This document shows positions 1 to 8,924 of a stretch of DNA of 64,000 nt, piece after piece (position 1 is the first letter of the stretch; the number at the start of each line of letters is the position of its first letter). The notes beneath the pieces were generated by a model, which had not been told where the DNA came from, ran no database searches, and was given only the letters and a program-made list of their open reading frames with translations. This DNA is from Arabiibacter massiliensis (lineage in GTDB: Bacteria; Actinomycetota; Coriobacteriia; Coriobacteriales; Eggerthellaceae): positions 1,426,001 through 1,490,000 of the forward strand of contig NZ_LT827021.1 in NCBI RefSeq assembly GCF_900169505.1. Direction: 5' to 3'. Position numbers and translations under genes: made by a program.

Positions 1-119
1 TCGAGGTCGCCGAGGGGCTGATCCCCAGGGTGCTTTTCGACGAGCTGGGCTACGAGCGGGTGCCCGCCGACGAGGTCGTGCTGAAACCGTATCTGATGGC
101 CCACGCGGTGGAGCAGTAG
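1..119 (+). CDS. C-terminal end of an unidentified protein (partial)
   Basis: An open frame runs from the window edge to a TAG at 117-119 and gives about 38 C-terminal residues ending in LMAHAVEQ. The codon use is GC-rich like that of its neighbours, so it is probably the real end of a gene that starts before the window. No motif is diagnostic and no function can be given. Confidence 0.6.
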   Translation, partial: EVAEGLIPRVLFDELGYERVPADEVVLKPYLMAHAVEQ

Positions 120-487
120 CCCGCCGCGCTTCGATAAAGCCCGGGAAGCAGTGCGCGTAAACATATCCTAGATTCCAAGGCCCCGCGCGTTGCGCTTTCC
201 TCTGCACTTTCCGAGGCGGGGGCCTGCGCGAGCGCGCCCGAATCCTCTCGAGATGCTGTGGGGCAAAGGGCGGTCTGAGGCGGATCGGCGCCGATTGCAA
301 GGGCAAGCGCAACGCGATTCCCCCTGTTTTGCACGTGAAACCGCAACTGTTGCGATAACTCATGCAGTGTTGCAGCTACTTTTGCAACCAACCGACGCCG
401 CGCAAGGGCGCGAACAATGGTGGATGATGTGCATCCGATGTGGTACGATTCGAGGCACTTCTATGCGTGCGAACAGGAGAGAGTGCC
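120..487. other. Gene-free stretch before the GGDEF gene
   Basis: No convincing gene is seen. The region holds a degenerate ParB-site-like sequence at 327-342 (CACGTGAAAC core, about 13 of 16 matches to the canonical site) and several GTTGC/TTGCA words at 345-392. A weak -10-like TACGAT near 444 is followed by the ribosome binding site AGGAGAG of the next gene. Confidence 0.4.
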
Positions 488-2116
488 ATGTACCGCAAAA
501 AGCTCAGCATCGCCTCGCTCGGCCTGGAGCAGCGCGCGCTCGACGCGCTGGCGGCCGTCGAGCCGCTCGACCGCTTCGAGCACGACCTGCGCCGCATCGA
601 CGCCTTCGACGCCGAGGCACTCGCGACGTGCGACATCGCCGTGGTGGACCTCGCACGCCTTCCGCACGCCTCCGTCCGCGATCTCGCACCGCTCGCCGCG
701 CGGCGCCGCGAGGAGCGCCCGGGCCGCTTCGGCGCCCTCGCCGTCGTCGCGCCGCAGGACGCCGTCGCAGGCTGGAAGGCCGACGACCTCGCGCTCGTCG
801 ACGCCGTGTGGCCCTCCCCGCTCGAGCCCGCCCGCGCGGCCTTCGAGCTGGAACGCCTCCTGCGCGCGGCCAAGCAGGAGGCCGATCTGCGCTTTGTCCG
901 CACCTGCCTGAACACCGCCATCGACTCGACGCCCGAGCTCATCTGGTTCAAGGATGCCCGTGGCGCGCACCTCAAGGTGAACGACGCCTTCTGCGCCACC
1001 GTCGAGAAGACGAAGGAGCAGGTGGAGGGCCGCGGCCACTACTACATCTGGGACATCACGCCCGACGAGTACGCGCAGGGCGAGTACGTGTGCCTGGAAT
1101 CCGAGGACGAGACGATGGCCGCCGGCCGCACGTGCCTGTTCGACGAGCAGGTGAAGACCAAGCGCGGCATGCGGCAGTTCAAGACGTACAAGTCGCCCCT
1201 GTTCGACGAGGACGGCCGCACCATGGGCACGGTGGGCATCGCCCACGATGTCACCGACCTGCACAACATCGCCACCGAGCTGGAGGTGTTCATCAACAGC
1301 ATGCCCTTCGCCATCGTCGTGCTCGATACCGACGACAGCATCATCAACATCAACGACAAGACCGAGGAGTATTTCGCCGTGAAGCGCGCGGAGGTGCTCG
1401 GCGGCAACTTCGACCTGTGGCGGCGGCGCGTGCTCGGCGACGACGTGGTGGACGCGAACGACTTCGCCGACGACAGCTCGTTCTCGGCGCGCATCGCGGG
1501 CGTCGACAAGGTGTTCGAGATCAACGATCGCGCCATCCTCGACGTGTTCGGCAACGAGACCGGCCATCTGCGCATCTACCGCGACGTGACCGTGGAGCGC
1601 GAGCTCGAGCGGCGCGCGATCGAGAACGCCCGCACCGACTACCTGACGGGCCTGTTCAACCGCCGCTACTTCTACGAGTACCTCGAGGAGCGCGGCCGCG
1701 ACGAGCCCCTGGCCATCGTCGCGCTCGATTTGGACGACTTCAAGGGCATCAACGACCGCTTCGGCCACGATGTGGGCGACGAGGCGCTGCTCAAGGCGGG
1801 AACGCTTCTGCGCGAGACGTTCCCCGACGACACGGTCATCCGCTGGGGAGGCGACGAGTTCGTGGTGGCCGCGTTCGGCGAGCGCAGCCTGGCCGACCTG
1901 CGCGCGCGATCGGAGCGGCTGCTCGCGCGCCTCGTGGCCGAGTCGCAAGCCGACGGCGCGCCCCAGGCGGTGAGCGGCAGCATCGGCATCGCCGTCACCG
2001 ACGATGCCAGCCTGTCCATCGACGAGCTCATGCGCCGAAGCGACGAGGCCCTCTACCGCGCCAAGCGCCTCGGCAAGTCCCAATGCCGCGTGCACGGCGA
2101 GGAGGAGCGGGCGTGA
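488..2116 (+). CDS. PAS-GGDEF diguanylate cyclase
   Basis: A cytoplasmic sensor predicted to make cyclic di-GMP from two GTP. Residues 1-130 form a receiver-like domain without a clear phospho-acceptor set. Two PAS domains follow (about 140-260 and 265-375), then a GGDEF domain (about 385-540) with the entry motif TDYLTGLFNRR and an intact catalytic loop RWGGDEF. The allosteric I-site RxxD just before the loop is absent, because Phe stands where Arg is expected, so product inhibition is probably missing. There is no membrane segment. ATG 488 is chosen because AGGAGAG lies just upstream; the frame also opens 16 codons earlier without such a site. The PAS ligand is unknown. Confidence 0.9.
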   Translation: MYRKKLSIASLGLEQRALDALAAVEPLDRFEHDLRRIDAFDAEALATCDIAVVDLARLPHASVRDLAPLAARRREERPGRFGALAVVAPQDAVAGWKADDLALVDAVWPSPLEPARAAFELERLLRAAKQEADLRFVRTCLNTAIDSTPELIWFKDARGAHLKVNDAFCATVEKTKEQVEGRGHYYIWDITPDEYAQGEYVCLESEDETMAAGRTCLFDEQVKTKRGMRQFKTYKSPLFDEDGRTMGTVGIAHDVTDLHNIATELEVFINSMPFAIVVLDTDDSIININDKTEEYFAVKRAEVLGGNFDLWRRRVLGDDVVDANDFADDSSFSARIAGVDKVFEINDRAILDVFGNETGHLRIYRDVTVERELERRAIENARTDYLTGLFNRRYFYEYLEERGRDEPLAIVALDLDDFKGINDRFGHDVGDEALLKAGTLLRETFPDDTVIRWGGDEFVVAAFGERSLADLRARSERLLARLVAESQADGAPQAVSGSIGIAVTDDASLSIDELMRRSDEALYRAKRLGKSQCRVHGEEERA

Positions 2117-2265
2117 CAAAGGGACGGCGTGACGAAGGGACCGGGTAATTGTCTCATCGCTTGTCCTACCGCACCCCCCCCCCGCGCCAGTGCAGCGATC
2201 CGGGCGCACTCCCCGCTGCGGCAGAAAAACGCGGGCTTTCGGAACGACTCGGCTGGTTCCGCAAT

Positions 2266-2326
2266 GCGCTTTCCCAGGTCGCTGATAGAGCGCGAACTCT
2301 GCGATTGCCACAGTCGCAAATTCTTG
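2266..2326. repeat. Partial copy of dispersed intergenic repeat (CACAGYCGCAAATTC family)
   Basis: This segment matches the right half of the element at 21790-21848. Both carry, in the same order, a TTNCCCAGGTCGC word, a GCGAACTC word, and TGCCACAG followed by CGCAAATTC. A matching left arm is not seen here, so the copy looks truncated. Confidence 0.55.
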
Positions 2327-2374
2327 GTTCTGACTCCCCCTTTGACGCACAATCGAGCACCTCGAGAAAGGGTG

Positions 2375-2570
2375 TGCACGCGAATCGAGCCTGCCCGACA
2401 CGAAAACCCTCGACGTGAAAGGGTTTCGGCGATCCACGCGAGCGTCGAGGTTCCGCGACCTGGGAAAACGTCGAGGGCTATTGCTCTGGGGAGACGATAG
2501 CCGCCCATTTTTCGCCTCCGAGCCTTTCACGTCGAGGGTTTTCGTGTCGGGCAGGCTCGATTCGCGTGCA
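2375..2570. repeat. Large inverted repeat: 48-bp perfect arms, 100-bp centre
   Basis: Arms at 2375-2422 and 2523-2570 are exact reverse complements over 48 bases and diverge immediately outside. Each arm contains ACGAAAACCCTCGACGTGAA or its complement. The centre includes GCGACCTGGGAAAACG, a word shared with other intergenic repeats of this window. It could be a mobile palindromic element, an invertible segment, or a very stable RNA hairpin. No recombinase gene is adjacent. Confidence 0.85.
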
Positions 2571-2745
2571 GGAGGATGCAGTCGCCGGATTATGTGTTAA
2601 GCGGAGGGTCAGATTCTTGGTAAAAGGCCCGCACCCTCCTCGTCAACAGGGGACCGTGCGTGCCCTTGTCCTCGGGCTTTTGGCACGCTCGCACGACGGC
2701 AGGCATGCTTTATAATGAAGCGAGCGAATCGAAGGGGGCGCAGCC

Positions 2746-3300
2746 ATGGACACCAGCAGGACCGACCGGCGCGTGCAGTACACGAAGCGCGCGCTCACCG
2801 GCGCTCTCATCGAGCTCATGAGCGAGAACCACATCTCGAAGATCTCCGTGAAGGCGCTCTGCGAGGCGGCCGACGTGAACCGCAGCACCTTCTACGCCCA
2901 CTTCCGCAACCAGTACGACCTGCTGGCGCACATCGAGGCCGAGGCGCTCGGCGACCTCAAGGCGCGCCTTCTGGCCGACGACGAGCCGCGCGGGCGCAAC
3001 GTGGTGAAGATCCTCGAGTACGCGAAGGAGAACGCCGACGTGTTCCTCATGCTGCTCGACGAGAGCGACGGCGGCTTCCAGCGCCAGATCATGGAGCTGG
3101 CGCACCTCGTGGACATCCAGCTGTCCGACCAGGAGAAGGCCGTCGACGCCGACGATCTGGAGTACATGTACCTGTTCGCCGTGTCGGGCGCGCTCGGCAT
3201 GCTGTCGCACTGGCTGAAGAAGGGCACGCCGCAGTCCCCCGCCGAGATGTCGGAGCTGCTGCTGCGCATGATCCAACACGGCATCGAGGAACGCGCGTAA
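2746..3300 (+). CDS. TetR/AcrR-family regulator
   Basis: A 184-residue one-component repressor. The N-terminal HTH (about 10-60) has the TetR pattern ISVKALCEAADVNRSTFYAH followed by F(R)NQYDLL. The C-terminal helical part resembles regulators of the DhaS/TetR_C_7 type, and the ligand is not evident. ATG 2746 has GAAGGGGG seven bases upstream. It converges with the surface-protein/MMPL operon (3342-7264), 41 bp away, and is the obvious candidate to control it. A 12-bp perfect palindrome upstream of the MMPL gene could be the operator. That link is inferred. Confidence 0.88.
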   Translation: MDTSRTDRRVQYTKRALTGALIELMSENHISKISVKALCEAADVNRSTFYAHFRNQYDLLAHIEAEALGDLKARLLADDEPRGRNVVKILEYAKENADVFLMLLDESDGGFQRQIMELAHLVDIQLSDQEKAVDADDLEYMYLFAVSGALGMLSHWLKKGTPQSPAEMSELLLRMIQHGIEERA

Positions 3301-3341
3301 GGACGGCGCCCGAGCGCAGGCGACCGCTCAGACAACAGGCG

Positions 3342-5168
3342 CTACCCCCGGAAGAGGGCGACGAAGCGGTCCCAGATGGTCTGCTCCTGCTCGGGCTCCT
3401 CCTGCTCGGGAGGCTCGGGCTTCTCGATGGCGGCCGTGGTCATGACGAACTGGACCGCCGTCACGCCCGTGTTCTCGGGCGACATGAACGAGACGGGCTC
3501 GAACTCCGGGAAGTCGAAGTCGGCCGTCATCTCAGCGATCTGCTGCTTCATGGTGTCGGGCAGGACGATGACGGACTCGTTGAGCTGGCCCATGCCGCTG
3601 CTCAGCTCGCCCGCGCCGCCCGCCAGCTGCCCCGTGCCGCCCGCAAGCTGGCTCGCACCCGACGCCAGCTGGCCGTAGTTGCCGGCGAGCGTCGACAGGC
3701 CCGAGGCGTACTGGGCGAGCCCCTCGTGGAACTGGCCGTACTCGCCGGAGAGCTGCGCGATGCCGTCGGCTAGCTGCGAAAGCTGGTCGAGCTGCCCGCC
3801 GCCGACGGCCTTCTCAAGCGAGGACGCCATGGTGCGCAGGGCGGCCTCCTGCTGGTCGAGGGCATCCGGGAGGGATCCGAGCAGCTGGCCCGCGCCGTCG
3901 AAGGCGGGCTTCGTGGCGGCGTAGGTGCCCTTGACGGTCTGGGCGGCCTGGTAGTTCGCAGCGAGCTGCTGGGCCGTGGCGAGATCGCCGGGGTCGGTCA
4001 GCGCGGCCATCATCTTGCCGATCTGCTGCTCGGTGAGCGTTCCCTCGGGAATCCCCGCGATCGCCCCATCGAGCGCCGTCAGCGAGGCCGCGTACCCCTG
4101 CTGCACGAGGCCTGCGTTCTCCCGCAGCTGCGCGAGCCCGTCCGCGAGCGCGTTCAACCCGCCGGGCAGCTGCGCGAGCTGATTGAGCTGCGAGAGGTCC
4201 GCGCCCGCAAGGCCGCCGGAGATGGATGCGAGCGCATCCTTGATCTGGCACGACGCGTTCACCAGCTGGCCCGACGAGCCGTTCAGCTGGTTGAGCCCCG
4301 CCGCGAACGCCGCGGAGCCGGACGAGAGGCTCTGCGCCCCGCTCGTCAGCTCGTCGACGCCCGCCGCCAGCGACGAGGTGCCGTCGGCCAGCGCGCTCAC
4401 CGCGTCGGACAGGTCGGACATGCCGTCCACCATGCCGTCGGTGTCGGGCATCTCGATGACCGACGAGTACGGCAGCGCTGCGATCTGCGCGCCCGCCATC
4501 TCGAAGTCGCGCACCTTGGCCGTGAGCGTGAAGTCGCCGTCCTGGCCGGGCAGCACGGTGAACGCCGCCGTCGCGTCCTCGCCGGCGAGGGCCACGGTGG
4601 CGCCCTCGCCCCTCACGTCGGACGCCACATCGCCGGGCAGCGTGAACGTGATCTGCAGCATGAAGCTGTCGTAGAACGCCGGGTCGATCGCCTCGTTGCA
4701 CGCGGTCGTCACATGGATGGCCAGGTCACCCGTCGCGCCGGCCAGCTGATCGGCCTTCACCTTCTTGCCGTCCAGCTCGTAGGCAAGCGCCACCTTCCAC
4801 GGCAGCGCGGTGCCGGCGGCGTCGCCCTGGTAGTACAGCGTGCCCTTCTCAGCCTCGAACACGGTCGCATCGCCTTCGCGCGCGAGCTCGGCCTCGTTCG
4901 TGAGGTTCTGCACGGCCGTATAGCCGCCGTGGTCGACGACGGTGCCCGCGCCTTCCACGTCGAAGCGGTTCACCACGTACACGGCCTCTGGCGCGCCGTC
5001 GGCGGCGAGCGTCGCGTACACCACCTCGGACTTCTCGTACTTCGCGGTCGACGACGGAGCGGCGAAGGCCAGGGCGGGAACGCCGGCGGTCGCGAGGACG
5101 ACGGCTAGGCAGGCGGCCAGCGCCCTGCGGATGCTGATGCTGGTGCGGATGCGGGGGGACGTTTTCAC
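3342..5168 (-). CDS. Exported coiled-coil protein with glycine-spaced heptads (YhgE/Pip-like)
   Basis: 608 residues with an N-terminal signal sequence (hydrophobic core ALAACLAVVLATAGVPALAFA-like, about 15-35). A beta-rich part of about 200 residues follows, then a long helical region with many LxxGxxQL/LAxGxxxL repeats, such as LAGGTGQLAGGAGELSSG. The tail is Glu/Pro-rich and ends WDRFVALFRG. YhgE/Pip and MMPL-associated proteins carry such repeats, but the C-terminal membrane anchor of YhgE is not visible here. The GTG start at 5168 has GGAGGAG upstream and overlaps the TGA of the MMPL gene (GTGA), indicating translational coupling. It likely works with that transporter outside the membrane. 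Confidence 0.75.
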   Translation of the reverse strand: MKTSPRIRTSISIRRALAACLAVVLATAGVPALAFAAPSSTAKYEKSEVVYATLAADGAPEAVYVVNRFDVEGAGTVVDHGGYTAVQNLTNEAELAREGDATVFEAEKGTLYYQGDAAGTALPWKVALAYELDGKKVKADQLAGATGDLAIHVTTACNEAIDPAFYDSFMLQITFTLPGDVASDVRGEGATVALAGEDATAAFTVLPGQDGDFTLTAKVRDFEMAGAQIAALPYSSVIEMPDTDGMVDGMSDLSDAVSALADGTSSLAAGVDELTSGAQSLSSGSAAFAAGLNQLNGSSGQLVNASCQIKDALASISGGLAGADLSQLNQLAQLPGGLNALADGLAQLRENAGLVQQGYAASLTALDGAIAGIPEGTLTEQQIGKMMAALTDPGDLATAQQLAANYQAAQTVKGTYAATKPAFDGAGQLLGSLPDALDQQEAALRTMASSLEKAVGGGQLDQLSQLADGIAQLSGEYGQFHEGLAQYASGLSTLAGNYGQLASGASQLAGGTGQLAGGAGELSSGMGQLNESVIVLPDTMKQQIAEMTADFDFPEFEPVSFMSPENTGVTAVQFVMTTAAIEKPEPPEQEEPEQEQTIWDRFVALFRG

Positions 5169-7264
5169 GATTCTCCTCCTTCGGGCTCGGGGAGCGGCGC
5201 GGGAGCTGCGGGCGCGAAGCCCGCGTGCCAGGTAGTGCGGCGGATGACGGGGTCGAGCAGCACGAGCAGCGCCGGCAGGAAGCACGTGACCAGCGCGAGC
5301 GACAAGAGAGCGCCGCGCGCGAGCAGAAGCCCCAGGCTGGACACGGCCGACATGCTGGACGCGAAGCCCAGCGCGAAGCCCGCGGTGGCCAGGATGCTGG
5401 CCGACACGAGCAGCGACTTGAACGTCTCGCCGAGCGCGAGGCGCGCGGCCTCCCGTGCCGGCACCCGCTTGCGCTGGCGCAGGTAATGCGTGGTCAGCAG
5501 GATGCCGTAGTCGATAGTGGCGCCCAGCTGCACGGTGTTGATGACCAAATAGCCGATGAAGTTCACCGACTCGCCCATGAAATACGGGATGGACAGGTTG
5601 ATCCAGATGCCCGACTCGATGGCCAGCAGCAGCACGAGCGGCAGCGTGAGCGAGCGGAACGTCGCCAGCAGCACCAGCAGGATGGCCACGACGGCCACCG
5701 CAGCCACCACCACGTTGTCCACCGCCACGATGTTCTTCATGTCGTAGAGGTTCGCCGACTGGCCGGCCGTGTAGTACGTGCCGTAGTGGCGCGCCGCGGT
5801 CTGCTGGATGGCCTCCACCGTGGCGAACGCCTCGTCGCTTTCGGTGTCCGTGTCGGTGTAGGCGATGATGCGCGCGTAGTTCGGCGAGTAGAACTGGTCG
5901 ACGACGGCCTGGTCGAGGAAGCCCTGCGGGATGGCGGCCCCCACCGCGGAGGCATACGAGATGACGCTCGTCACGTGGTCGACCTCGGCCAGATCGGCCG
6001 ACAGGGCCGCCTCGGCCGCGATGTCGCCGCGCGGCACGAGCACCGCCACGGCGTTCTGCTGGCCGAACTCGTCCTGGATCATGAGCGTGTCGGCGCCGGC
6101 GCGCAGATTGGGGTCGGGCTCGCTGTTCTGGTAGGTGAACACGGTGTGGGCCTGCCCGAGGAACGCGGGCACCACGAGGGCGAGCACCAGCACGAGCGCC
6201 GGCACCCGCACCTTCGCGAGCACCGCGCCCACGTTCTCGAACGAGGGCATGAGCGGGCGATGCCGCGTCTTGTCGATGAGCTTGTACAGCGTGAGCGTGA
6301 CCGCCGGCAGGAACACCATGACCGTGAAGAAGCTGAACACGATGCCCTTCACCAGGTTGATGCCCAGGTCAGCGCCGATCTGGAACTGCATGAACGCGAG
6401 CGCGGCGAAGCCGAACAGCGTGGTGACCGCGCTGGCGGCCACGGTGGAGAGCGAGCGGCGCATGGCCCGGGCCATGGCCTGGTCCACGTCCGCCGTGAGC
6501 CGGCGCTCGTCCGCGAACGCGTGCAGCAGGAAGATGGCGTAGTCCAGCGACACGGCCAGCTGCAGGATAGGGCTCACCGAGAACGTGATGAACGACACCT
6601 GGCCGAGCACGATGTTCGTGCCCATGTTGATGAGGATGGACACGCCGATGGCGGCGATGAACAGCACCGGCTCGATCCACGAGGTGGTGGACAGCACGAG
6701 CAGCAGCAGGATGATGGGCACGAGGATGAGCGCCGCGCCGCCCGCCTCCTGCGCCGTGCTGGCCGTGACCTGCGCCGTGTCCGACGCCTCGCCGGAGACG
6801 GCGTTGCCCGGGCCCGCCGCATCGACGAGCGCGCGCAGGGCGGGGACGACGGAGCTTTCGGCACCTTCGGCCACCGTGACCTGGAACAATGCCGAGCCGT
6901 CGCGGTAGTATGCCTCCACGGTGGACGCGTCGGCCATCTCGAGGGGCACGGTGGTATCCATGACGTCGTCGAGCCACATGACGCCCTCCACGCCCTCCAC
7001 CGCGGCGATCTTCTCCTTGAGCGCGAGCGCCTCGGCCAGGCCCACGTCGTGAACGAGCACGTTGGCGTTGGGAACGGCCTGGGTGAACTCGTCGTTCATG
7101 AGAGCGACGGCCGTGGTTGACTGCGCCTCGTCGGGCAGGTAGTCCACCATGTCGTAGTTGACGCCCACGAACGGGATCATGGCCGCGCACACGACGGCGA
7201 CGGCCAAGAACGTCGCCACGACGGCCTTGCGCTGCGCGATGATGCCGTTGATGATGCGGTCCAT
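5165..7264 (-). CDS. MMPL/RND-family transporter
   Basis: About 699 residues with a duplicated RND layout. TM1 is near 15-40, followed by an extracytoplasmic domain (45-180), five TM helices (180-345), a second outer domain (375-525) and five more TM helices (525-680). It has the MMPL-type sequence LQLAVSLDYAIFLLHAFADE in the first half and LGATIDYGILLTTHYLRQR in the second, the Asp/Tyr pair used for proton relay. The substrate is unknown; family members move lipids, drugs or surface glycolipids. The ATG at 7264 is preferred over a GTG two codons earlier. It is the first gene of an operon with the coiled-coil surface protein. Confidence 0.85.
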   Translation of the reverse strand: MDRIINGIIAQRKAVVATFLAVAVVCAAMIPFVGVNYDMVDYLPDEAQSTTAVALMNDEFTQAVPNANVLVHDVGLAEALALKEKIAAVEGVEGVMWLDDVMDTTVPLEMADASTVEAYYRDGSALFQVTVAEGAESSVVPALRALVDAAGPGNAVSGEASDTAQVTASTAQEAGGAALILVPIILLLLVLSTTSWIEPVLFIAAIGVSILINMGTNIVLGQVSFITFSVSPILQLAVSLDYAIFLLHAFADERRLTADVDQAMARAMRRSLSTVAASAVTTLFGFAALAFMQFQIGADLGINLVKGIVFSFFTVMVFLPAVTLTLYKLIDKTRHRPLMPSFENVGAVLAKVRVPALVLVLALVVPAFLGQAHTVFTYQNSEPDPNLRAGADTLMIQDEFGQQNAVAVLVPRGDIAAEAALSADLAEVDHVTSVISYASAVGAAIPQGFLDQAVVDQFYSPNYARIIAYTDTDTESDEAFATVEAIQQTAARHYGTYYTAGQSANLYDMKNIVAVDNVVVAAVAVVAILLVLLATFRSLTLPLVLLLAIESGIWINLSIPYFMGESVNFIGYLVINTVQLGATIDYGILLTTHYLRQRKRVPAREAARLALGETFKSLLVSASILATAGFALGFASSMSAVSSLGLLLARGALLSLALVTCFLPALLVLLDPVIRRTTWHAGFAPAAPAPLPEPEGGES

Positions 7265-7294
7265 GCCCACCGCCTGTTCGCTCGATTACCCTAC

Positions 7295-7306
7295 ATCATG
7301 CATGAT
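7295..7306. promoter_or_regulatory. Perfect 12-bp palindrome upstream of MMPL gene
   Basis: ATCATGCATGAT lies 31 bp upstream of the MMPL start codon, where a promoter-proximal operator would sit. The TetR regulator encoded at 2746-3300 is the obvious candidate ligand, but nothing in the sequence proves this. Confidence 0.35.
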
Positions 7307-7470
7307 AACCAACACCGTGTAGCGAAACAACCGACAAGCGGCAGCTGATATGCCCGTATCCCAACACCCCGCAGCCGAAGTGTCGGACATTCACCGAATC
7401 GTCAAATGCTTCCGGGTTGTTGTCCTGGGCGAGCGCTTGACGCCGTCCCGTCCCCCTGTCACGCGCTGTC

Positions 7471-8007
7471 TCACGCGCCGTCGCGCAGGGCTTTGAGGGC
7501 TGCGAGGGTGGCGGCGTCGATGCGGTCGGCCACCGTGTTCTTCACGGCCGCCTTCGGGGTGTCGTCGAGGCGGGCCTCCTCGTAGCACCGGTCCACCTCG
7601 CGCGAGAACCCGTCGGCGCTCATGCGGTCCACGCCGAACCCGAAGGTGGTGTCCTGGATGGTGGCGTCGCTCGTCACCACGAGCGTCTCCACCTGCCGCT
7701 CGCGCGCATCGTGCGCCAGCTTCTCGATCACCTTGTCGGCCGACTGGCCCGCCGGCGAGAACACGATGCTCACGCCGCCCACCTTCTCGGCCTCCCCGTT
7801 CGAGAACGCGTTTCGCGCGCCGTCGAACACGATGATGGCCCGGAAGTCGCGCCCGGCGTAGTTCACCACGTCGTTGATGAGCATCTCGCGCGCCGCGTTG
7901 AACGTGTCGTCGGTGTAGTCCTCCTCGGGCGCGACGCGGTAGCGGCTGCCGGAGCGCAGCACGTTGTACCCGTCCACGAGCAAAAGCTTCTTGCGTTGCC
8001 TGGCCAC
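7471..8007 (-). CDS. NYN-domain RNase, YacP/Rae1-like
   Basis: 178 residues of the PIN-like NYN fold. Acidic active-site positions are visible in LLLVDGYNVLRSG (about 8-20), IIVFDGA (about 58) and VVTSDATIQ (about 110). YacP (Rae1) of Bacillus subtilis is a ribosome-associated endoribonuclease. Linkage supports the assignment: rlmB lies 19 bp upstream, as yacO-yacP do in Firmicutes. The start is GTG 8007. A second NYN protein is encoded at 52980-53462. Confidence 0.85.
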   Translation of the reverse strand: MARQRKKLLLVDGYNVLRSGSRYRVAPEEDYTDDTFNAAREMLINDVVNYAGRDFRAIIVFDGARNAFSNGEAEKVGGVSIVFSPAGQSADKVIEKLAHDARERQVETLVVTSDATIQDTTFGFGVDRMSADGFSREVDRCYEEARLDDTPKAAVKNTVADRIDAATLAALKALRDGA

Positions 8008-8026
8008 GGTGCCCGTCCGTCGCGCC

Positions 8027-8782
8027 TTAGCGGCCCGCGCGGTTCTGGCGCAGCCACTCGTACATGCAGGCGGTGGAGGCCTGGGCCACGTTGAGGGAGG
8101 CCACCTCGCCCTCGAGCGGCAGCTTCGCCAAAAAGTCGCAGTGCTCCATCACGAGGCGCGAGATGCCCTCTTGCTCGTTGCCCATCACGAGCGCGATCTT
8201 GCCCTTGAGGTTCACGTCCCACATGAGGTCCGAGGCGTGCTCGGTGGCGCCGGCGATCCAGAAGCCCTCGTCCTTGAGGCGGCCCATCGTCTGCACGAGG
8301 TTCGACACCTGCGCCACGGGCACGTGCGCGATGGCGCCGGCCGAGCTCTTGTAGGTGGACGCCTCCACGTGCGCGCTGCGCTTGTTGGGGATCACGATGC
8401 CGCACGCGCCCACGGCCTCGGCGCTGCGCGCGACGGCGCCCAGGTTGCCCGCGTCGGTGATGTGGTCGAGGATGACCACGAGCGCGCGGCCCTCGTCGCG
8501 CTCGGCCGACTTGGCCGCCGCGTCGATGATGTCGCCGATGCCCACGTAGGGAAACGGCGCGGCCTTCGCCATGACGCCCTGGTGGCTGCCGCGGTCGGAC
8601 TTGGCGTCCAGGATCTTGCGCGGCACCTTCTCCACGTCCACGCCGGCGCGCTTCGCCTTGCGCAGGATGTCCTCGATGAGGCCGTCCTTCTGCACGTTGT
8701 CGGCCATGAGGATGCTCTTGATGGGCACGCCCGTGCGCAGCGCCTCGATGACGGGGCGCTTGCCCTCGATGAAATCAGCCAT
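8027..8782 (-). CDS. rlmB: 23S rRNA 2'-O-methyltransferase, RlmB/SpoU family
   Basis: 251 residues. A substrate-binding N-domain (IEGKRPVIEALRTG, about 4-18) precedes a SPOUT methyltransferase domain. The three SpoU motifs are clear: NLGAVARSAEAVGACGIVIP (about 118-137), MGNEQEGISRLV (about 195) and SLNVAQASTACMYEW near the C-terminus. RlmB uses SAM to methylate G2251 of 23S rRNA; other TrmH-like specificities cannot be excluded by eye. ATG 8782 fits the conserved N-terminus better than an upstream extension of 17 residues. It is the first gene of an operon with the NYN RNase. Confidence 0.88.
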   Translation of the reverse strand: MADFIEGKRPVIEALRTGVPIKSILMADNVQKDGLIEDILRKAKRAGVDVEKVPRKILDAKSDRGSHQGVMAKAAPFPYVGIGDIIDAAAKSAERDEGRALVVILDHITDAGNLGAVARSAEAVGACGIVIPNKRSAHVEASTYKSSAGAIAHVPVAQVSNLVQTMGRLKDEGFWIAGATEHASDLMWDVNLKGKIALVMGNEQEGISRLVMEHCDFLAKLPLEGEVASLNVAQASTACMYEWLRQNRAGR

Positions 8783-8924
8783 GTTCCCCGATCTTTCTTC
8801 GCCTGCCCGCGTCGACCCTGGAAGGCATCGCACGGTGCGTTGTTGTTGCAGCCAGTATGCCAGATGGGGACGCGGGCGAGGGCATCAGCGCGGGTTTCTT
8901 CAGCGTATCGCCATGCGGGCGGCC

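Larger units (their letters stand above)
2117..2745. other. Gene-free stretch rich in repeats
   Basis: No gene is supported in these 629 bases. They contain a partial copy of a dispersed repeat (2266-2326), a 48-bp perfect inverted repeat with a 100-bp centre (2375-2570), and the likely promoter of the next gene. That promoter has a perfect -10 TATAAT at 2711-2716 and no good -35 at normal spacing. Confidence 0.6.

Noticed and set aside
327..342. Third parS site upstream of the GGDEF gene
   Set aside because: Three mismatches, including loss of palindrome symmetry, make binding doubtful; mentioned only as degenerate.
461..2530. Long minus-strand open frame opposite the GGDEF gene
   Set aside because: It is antisense to a complete, motif-bearing gene and is low-complexity Val/Ala/Leu/His-rich; typical of high-GC shadow frames.
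2375..2570. Terminal inverted repeats of an insertion sequence
   Set aside because: The 100-bp centre cannot encode a transposase and no target duplication is visible, so it is reported only as an inverted repeat.
3814..4701. Long alternative frame inside the coiled-coil protein gene
   Set aside because: Its Arg/Gly/His-rich composition matches an out-of-frame reading of GC-rich DNA; the other frame has a signal peptide and regular repeats.
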